This document shows, piece after piece, positions 6,752-9,039 of a stretch of 9,039 nt of DNA. The translations under genes were made by a program, and so were the position numbers. The stretch is from an uncultured Opitutia bacterium (GTDB lineage: Bacteria > Verrucomicrobiota > Verrucomicrobiae > Opitutales > UBA953): NCBI GenBank assembly GCA_903859115.1, contig CAIOLH010000136.1:1-9039 (forward strand), read 5' to 3'. The notes below the pieces were generated by a model. It made no database searches. It was not told the origin of the DNA and saw nothing but the letters and a program-made list of their open reading frames with translations. Positions within the stretch are counted from its first letter, which is position 1; the number at the start of each line of letters is the position of its first letter.

Positions 6752-7536
6752 TGCCGTCAACCAGATCCCATTTTAGGAAATTACTATCGGAAGCATTCAA
6801 TAATTTGTTTCCTGCGGTTCCGTACGCGCCAGCTGAAAGCAGTGCGTCTGGAGACTGGGCCGTGGAAGTAAAAAATCTTGCGGTGCAGATTAAATCTCAG
6901 AACGCGCCCGTTTTTTCTGACGTTAGTTTTGAAATTCCTGTTCACTGTCGCACAGCGCTGATTGGCCCTAACGGTTCCGGAAAATCAACCTTACTAAAAA
7001 CTCTAGCAGGTTTGGTACCCGATTATTCAGGAGAGGTTAAATTGTTTGGCAGCAAGCCACGACTCGGTCGCAGTCGAATTGCCTACCTCGCACAGAGTCC
7101 TCAATTGAATCCTGATTTTCCTCTTCAACTTAAAAGACTCGTGCAAATGGGCACCTACGCCCACCACGGATGGTTTGAAGAGTGTCATCACGCCGATGAA
7201 AAAGTGGCTTCAGCGCTGAAGCTTTTAGAATTAGAAGACTTGGTGGATCGCTCTGTGCACAATCTTTCAGGCGGTCAATTACAACGCGGCCTGTTAGCAC
7301 GAGCTGCCGTGCAAGGAGCGGAGATTCTTTTGTTGGACGAACCCTATGCTGCGCTCGATACGAAAAGTAGAGAGATCGTAGAAAACTTTCTTTTCCATAA
7401 AGATAATTCCTTCACCGTGATTATGGCGACACATGAAACAGCGGACTCGAAAAAATTCGATCGCGTGTTGGAAATCAACCAGGGCAGTTTAAAAACTATT
7501 CATGCCTGCCTTGGACATAAAAATCATCATGCTTAA
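6751..7536 (+). CDS. znuC: Metal ABC transporter ATP-binding protein (ZnuC/MntB type)
   Basis: This 261-residue protein has all ABC ATPase motifs in order: Walker A GPNGSGKST (72-80), Q-loop YLAQ (Q115), signature LSGGQ (172-176), Walker B ILLLDEP (192-198), D-loop ALD (201-203) and switch His H228 (ATHET). It powers uptake through the permease encoded downstream. The ABC domain begins near residue 37 (WAVEVKNL), so about 35 residues precede it, including a basic, amphipathic stretch (RSHFRKLLSEAFNNLF). Such a leader is unusual for ZnuC. The ATG is supported by its one-base overlap with the upstream stop (TAATG), typical of translational coupling; a GTG at codon 38 would give a conventional N-terminus. 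The C-terminus ends in a His-bearing tail (HACLGHKNHH) that may simply come from overlap with the permease gene. Zinc rather than manganese or iron is inferred from the binding protein. Confidence 0.92.
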   Translation: MPSTRSHFRKLLSEAFNNLFPAVPYAPAESSASGDWAVEVKNLAVQIKSQNAPVFSDVSFEIPVHCRTALIGPNGSGKSTLLKTLAGLVPDYSGEVKLFGSKPRLGRSRIAYLAQSPQLNPDFPLQLKRLVQMGTYAHHGWFEECHHADEKVASALKLLELEDLVDRSVHNLSGGQLQRGLLARAAVQGAEILLLDEPYAALDTKSREIVENFLFHKDNSFTVIMATHETADSKKFDRVLEINQGSLKTIHACLGHKNHHA

Positions 7537-8335
7537 CACGCTCTTATCCGCTTTTCAGGAAGAATTTTTTCTGCGCGCACTTCTCGCTTTATTTTTAAGC
7601 GGAATCTCTGCCGCATGCTTAGGTTCTTATATTATTTTGAGGCGCATGTCATTCATCAGCACCGCCATGACTCACTCCATTTTACCCGGCGTCGTACTCG
7701 CAGTCCTACTTGGACTCTCTGCTTATTGGGGCGCACTCATCGCAGCCTTACTCACCGCTGCGGGGATTGCCTGGATTTCATCGCGCAAGGGAAGTAGCGA
7801 GGATAGTGCCATTGGCGTAATGCTTTCGGTGATGTTCGCTCTAGGCATTGCGTTTATGGCGTTATCTCATTCGTGGCGTGATTTTACTGGGCTGCTTTTC
7901 GGAAGCATTGTTTCCGTCAGCACCGAAGATATTGGTTTGATTTTGGGCACCACTTTCATCGTTCTTTTTTGCCTAAGACTGCTTCATAAAGAGTTAGAGC
8001 TGGCATCTTTTGACGAAGAGTATGCCCACCTCTTGGGTGCAAGGCCGGCACTTCTTAGATCCGTGCTGCTCATTTTAATCGCCTTAGCGGCGGTGGCCAG
8101 CGTGCGCCTAGTGGGAGCACTCCTCACTACAGCTCTTTTTATTATTCCTTCAACCACCGGTGTTTTAATCGGAAAAAATCTCAAGGGAGTAATGTTCTGG
8201 AGTGTGCTCTGTGCCTGCGGCGGTGGCACACTCGGTCTGATCATTTCTTACAACTTCCAAGGAATTCCAGCCGGAGCGGCTATCGTACTCGGTTGTGCTA
8301 TTCCCTACTTTATCGTCCGCATCAAAAACGCTTAA
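7529..8335 (+). CDS. znuB: Metal ABC transporter permease (ZnuB, ABC-3 family)
   Basis: A polytopic membrane protein of 268 residues from the ATG at 7529, with about eight hydrophobic segments. Family features are visible: an N-terminal LRALLALFLSGISAACLGSY, then RRMSFISTAMTHSILPGVVLA (the usual RRM..I.DA.SH..LPG region), and near residue 160 onward EEYAHLLGARP followed by RLVGALLTTALFIIPSTTG (family V.G.LL..ALLI.PA.TA). It forms the metal channel across the inner membrane. Two in-frame ATGs are possible. The one at 7502 adds nine residues and overlaps the ATPase gene by 35 nt. The one at 7529 gives an 8-nt overlap and an N-terminus like other family members, so I prefer it. Neither has a visible ribosome binding site. 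The stop shares TTAA with the stop of the convergent gene. Confidence 0.9.
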   Translation: MLNTLLSAFQEEFFLRALLALFLSGISAACLGSYIILRRMSFISTAMTHSILPGVVLAVLLGLSAYWGALIAALLTAAGIAWISSRKGSSEDSAIGVMLSVMFALGIAFMALSHSWRDFTGLLFGSIVSVSTEDIGLILGTTFIVLFCLRLLHKELELASFDEEYAHLLGARPALLRSVLLILIALAAVASVRLVGALLTTALFIIPSTTGVLIGKNLKGVMFWSVLCACGGGTLGLIISYNFQGIPAGAAIVLGCAIPYFIVRIKNA

Positions 8336-8649
8336 CGACTTGAAGAAGAATCTTCGGGACCCGCTGGTGAATTATTACCGCCGCGGAATTCGCCCCGTGA
8401 AGAACGGTCTCGTGGGTAGTCAGAACCGCGTTCATCCCTGTTAAATCGGCGCGAAGAGGAAGAATGTCTGGAGCGTCCCGATGAATGGCGCGATGAACGA
8501 CGTGAGAAATCACGGTGTTGGCGTGAGCCACTGCGACGTAGATGGCGGCTACTGCGTTCACGCCTGGAGAGCATCCAACTTCTAAAGCCAAAGACCACAG
8601 CCATGGTGACGGCCGCAAAGGCTAAAATGTATGAGAGGACGCTATCCAT
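8332..8649 (-). CDS. Small membrane-anchored Arg/Ser-rich protein, function unknown
   Basis: The 105-residue product has one N-terminal hydrophobic helix (about 4-22, SVLSYILAFAAVTMAVVFGF) followed by a strongly basic low-complexity tail. By my count it holds 23 Arg and 26 Ser, nearly half of the protein, in RS, SR, RH and SSSS runs from residue 23 to about 85. It ends with a Gly/Asn/Pro/Glu stretch and SSSSR. The tail probably lies in the cytoplasm (positive-inside rule), where it could contact nucleic acid, ribosomes, lipid head groups or acidic proteins. None of these is shown by the sequence. Arg and Ser codons are varied (AGA, AGG, CGT, CGC, CGA, CGG; several TCN and AGY), so the composition is not simple DNA repeat expansion. 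Only a weak AGAAG precedes the ATG. An overlapping frame (8322-8618) would need a TTG start and seems less likely. I do not recognise the family. Confidence 0.6.
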   Translation of the reverse strand: MDSVLSYILAFAAVTMAVVFGFRSWMLSRRERSSRHLRRSGSRQHRDFSRRSSRHSSGRSRHSSSSRRFNRDERGSDYPRDRSSRGEFRGGNNSPAGPEDSSSSR

Positions 8650-8663
8650 ATCTTCTATCTAAC

Positions 8664-8691
8664 ATAATATTTCCCGTTTTGCAAACAACCA
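8664..8691 (-). promoter_or_regulatory. Candidate promoter for the Arg/Ser-rich small protein
   Basis: On the minus strand TGGTTG (8691-8686) and TATTAT (8669-8664) stand 16 nt apart, with the -10 about 14 nt before the ATG at 8649. The -10 matches TATAAT at 5 of 6 positions; the -35 is poor. Placement is sensible, but transcription from here would leave almost no leader. Confidence 0.28.
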
Positions 8692-8739
8692 GTGAAGGTT
8701 TTGTGATAAATCTCTAATGAATTTGAGGTTAAAGGGAGC

Positions 8740-8770
8740 CATCACTGATGAATTATGTGCAACTCAGTTG
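8740..8770. repeat. Two 11-bp palindromes, CATCA-C-TGATG and CAACT-C-AGTTG, 20 bp centre to centre
   Basis: Both elements (8740-8750 and 8760-8770) are perfect 5-1-5 inverted repeats with the same central C on the plus strand. Their centres (8745 and 8765) lie 20 bp apart, about two helical turns, which puts them on the same face of DNA. The second, extended to TGCAACT at 8758, shares that 7-mer with one half of the operator candidate at 5868-5884. Binding sites for a dimeric regulator are possible, but the arms differ in sequence, so chance is not excluded. Confidence 0.35.
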
Positions 8771-8773
8771 AGC

Positions 8774-8820
8774 GATGAATGACTCCAGGTTCAAGAGGCG
8801 GCAGAAATAACTCGTTCATC
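8774..8820 (+). other. Possible RNA stem with a 29-nt loop
   Basis: GATGAATGA (8774-8782) can pair with TCGTTCATC (8812-8820) through nine pairs, one of them G-U. The loop is 29 nt. No T-run follows immediately, so it is not a standard intrinsic terminator. It sits just upstream of the TATAAT box, so it would be transcribed only from a promoter further left. Confidence 0.25.
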
Positions 8821-8838
8821 ATTCTAATAAAACTTTAC

Positions 8839-8844
8839 TATAAT
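8839..8844 (+). promoter_or_regulatory. Perfect -10 box TATAAT
   Basis: A consensus TATAAT lies 35 nt before the ATG at 8880. The best upstream hexamer at 17-18 nt spacing is TTCATC (8815-8820), only 3 of 6 to TTGACA, so a core promoter is possible but would be activator-dependent or weak. Transcription would start around 8851, at the first copy of the GTCGGTA repeat. Confidence 0.4.
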
Positions 8845-8850
8845 TTTTTG

Positions 8851-8871
8851 GTCGGTAGTTTCTAGTCGGTA
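8851..8871 (+). repeat. Direct repeat GTCGGTA, two copies with 14-bp period
   Basis: Identical 7-mers at 8851-8857 and 8865-8871 are separated by seven bases. They lie between the TATAAT box and the ATG at 8880, at or just after the predicted transcription start. Direct repeats placed so are common regulator half-sites, but no regulator can be named. Confidence 0.35.
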
Positions 8872-8879
8872 TAAAAATT

Positions 8880-9014
8880 ATGGCAAAAAAATCGCTGCAG
8901 CACAGAGATTCTCATACCAAAGAATCACATCTTGTTATCCAAGATGCTCTTTTACATGTCGGAAAATTAAGCACTTCGAAAAAGAAAACCCAGTTGGAGG
9001 TTCATCGCGAATAA
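8880..9014 (+). CDS. Possible small ORF of 44 codons, function unknown
   Basis: The ATG at 8880 opens a 44-codon frame (MAKKSLQHRDSH... ending KTQLEVHRE) that is basic and hydrophilic, with no membrane helix or recognised motif. Its start lies 35 nt after a perfect TATAAT box and 8 nt after a direct repeat. No Shine-Dalgarno precedes it, but that holds for every gene here. It stops 25 nt before the window end. The -1 frame is open from 8831 to the edge and reads GGSSRIKWPPDLWA at its end, so this may instead be the front of a longer gene joined by a frameshift (programmed, mutational or a sequencing error) at the A-rich stretch near 8979-8988. I do not recognise either product. Confidence 0.3.
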   Translation: MAKKSLQHRDSHTKESHLVIQDALLHVGKLSTSKKKTQLEVHRE

Positions 9015-9039
9015 AGTGGCCGCCAGATTTATGGGCGAG

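Larger units (their letters stand above)
8650..8879. other. Noncoding stretch of about 230 nt with palindromes, a stem and a promoter-like box
   Basis: I see no convincing coding frame here. It holds a candidate minus-strand promoter next to 8650, two 11-bp palindromes (8740-8750 and 8760-8770), a stem (8774-8782 with 8812-8820), a perfect TATAAT (8839-8844) and a 7-bp direct repeat (8851-8871). I recognise no tRNA, known riboswitch or small RNA class. The region probably carries regulation for the small protein on the left and for a gene starting near or beyond the right edge. Confidence 0.5.

Noticed and set aside
8322..8618. Minus-strand frame of 98 codons overlapping the Arg/Ser-rich gene
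   Set aside because: It needs a TTG start inside the other gene, has no signal or domain, and overlaps the permease end. The ATG frame with a clear membrane helix is better, although the choice is not certain.
8783..8802. GGTTCAAG stretch resembling a tRNA T-loop
   Set aside because: Flanking bases do not form a T arm and no acceptor, D or anticodon stems can be built around it.
8812..8850. Intrinsic terminator formed by the 8774-8820 stem and the T-run at 8844-8849
   Set aside because: The T-run is more than 20 nt from the stem and the loop is 29 nt, unlike a standard terminator.

Overview
The window looks like a chromosomal piece of a Verrucomicrobiota bacterium. The main evidence is a five-gene minus-strand cluster whose proteins and order recall the Akkermansia muciniphila Amuc_1098-Amuc_1102 pilus-related locus. 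The organism is not necessarily Akkermansia. No clear Shine-Dalgarno sequence precedes any start in the window.

Left part (1-5800, minus strand, transcribed right to left): a tightly packed set (gaps of 19, 5, 15 and 19 nt). In transcription order it encodes a secreted Amuc_1102-like protein, a PilM-like actin-fold protein fused to a PilN-like membrane region, a PilO-like/Amuc_1100-like bitopic protein, a bitopic protein in the PilP position, and the exported TPR-rich N-terminal part of a probable secretin that runs off the left edge. Together they match the inner-membrane alignment complex and outer-membrane pore (M-N-O-P-Q) of a type IV pilus or type II secretion-like machine.

Middle (5801-5914): a 114-nt divergent intergenic region. 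It carries a palindrome with Fur/Zur-like 7-1-7 geometry, placed between plausible -35 and -10 elements for the rightward genes.

Right-centre (5915-8335, plus strand): a compact, overlapping ABC importer operon of the zinc/manganese (ABC-3) type: solute-binding protein, ATPase, permease. The visible metal ligands of the binding protein (three His plus a probable Glu) favour zinc.

Right end (8332-9039): a convergent gene for a small membrane-anchored, Arg/Ser-rich protein whose stop codon shares the four bases TTAA with the permease stop. Next comes a roughly 230-nt noncoding stretch with two 11-bp palindromes spaced 20 bp apart, a stem, a perfect TATAAT box and a 14-bp-period direct repeat. 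A possible 44-codon ORF follows, then the window edge. No rRNA, tRNA, CRISPR array, insertion sequence or phage gene was recognised.
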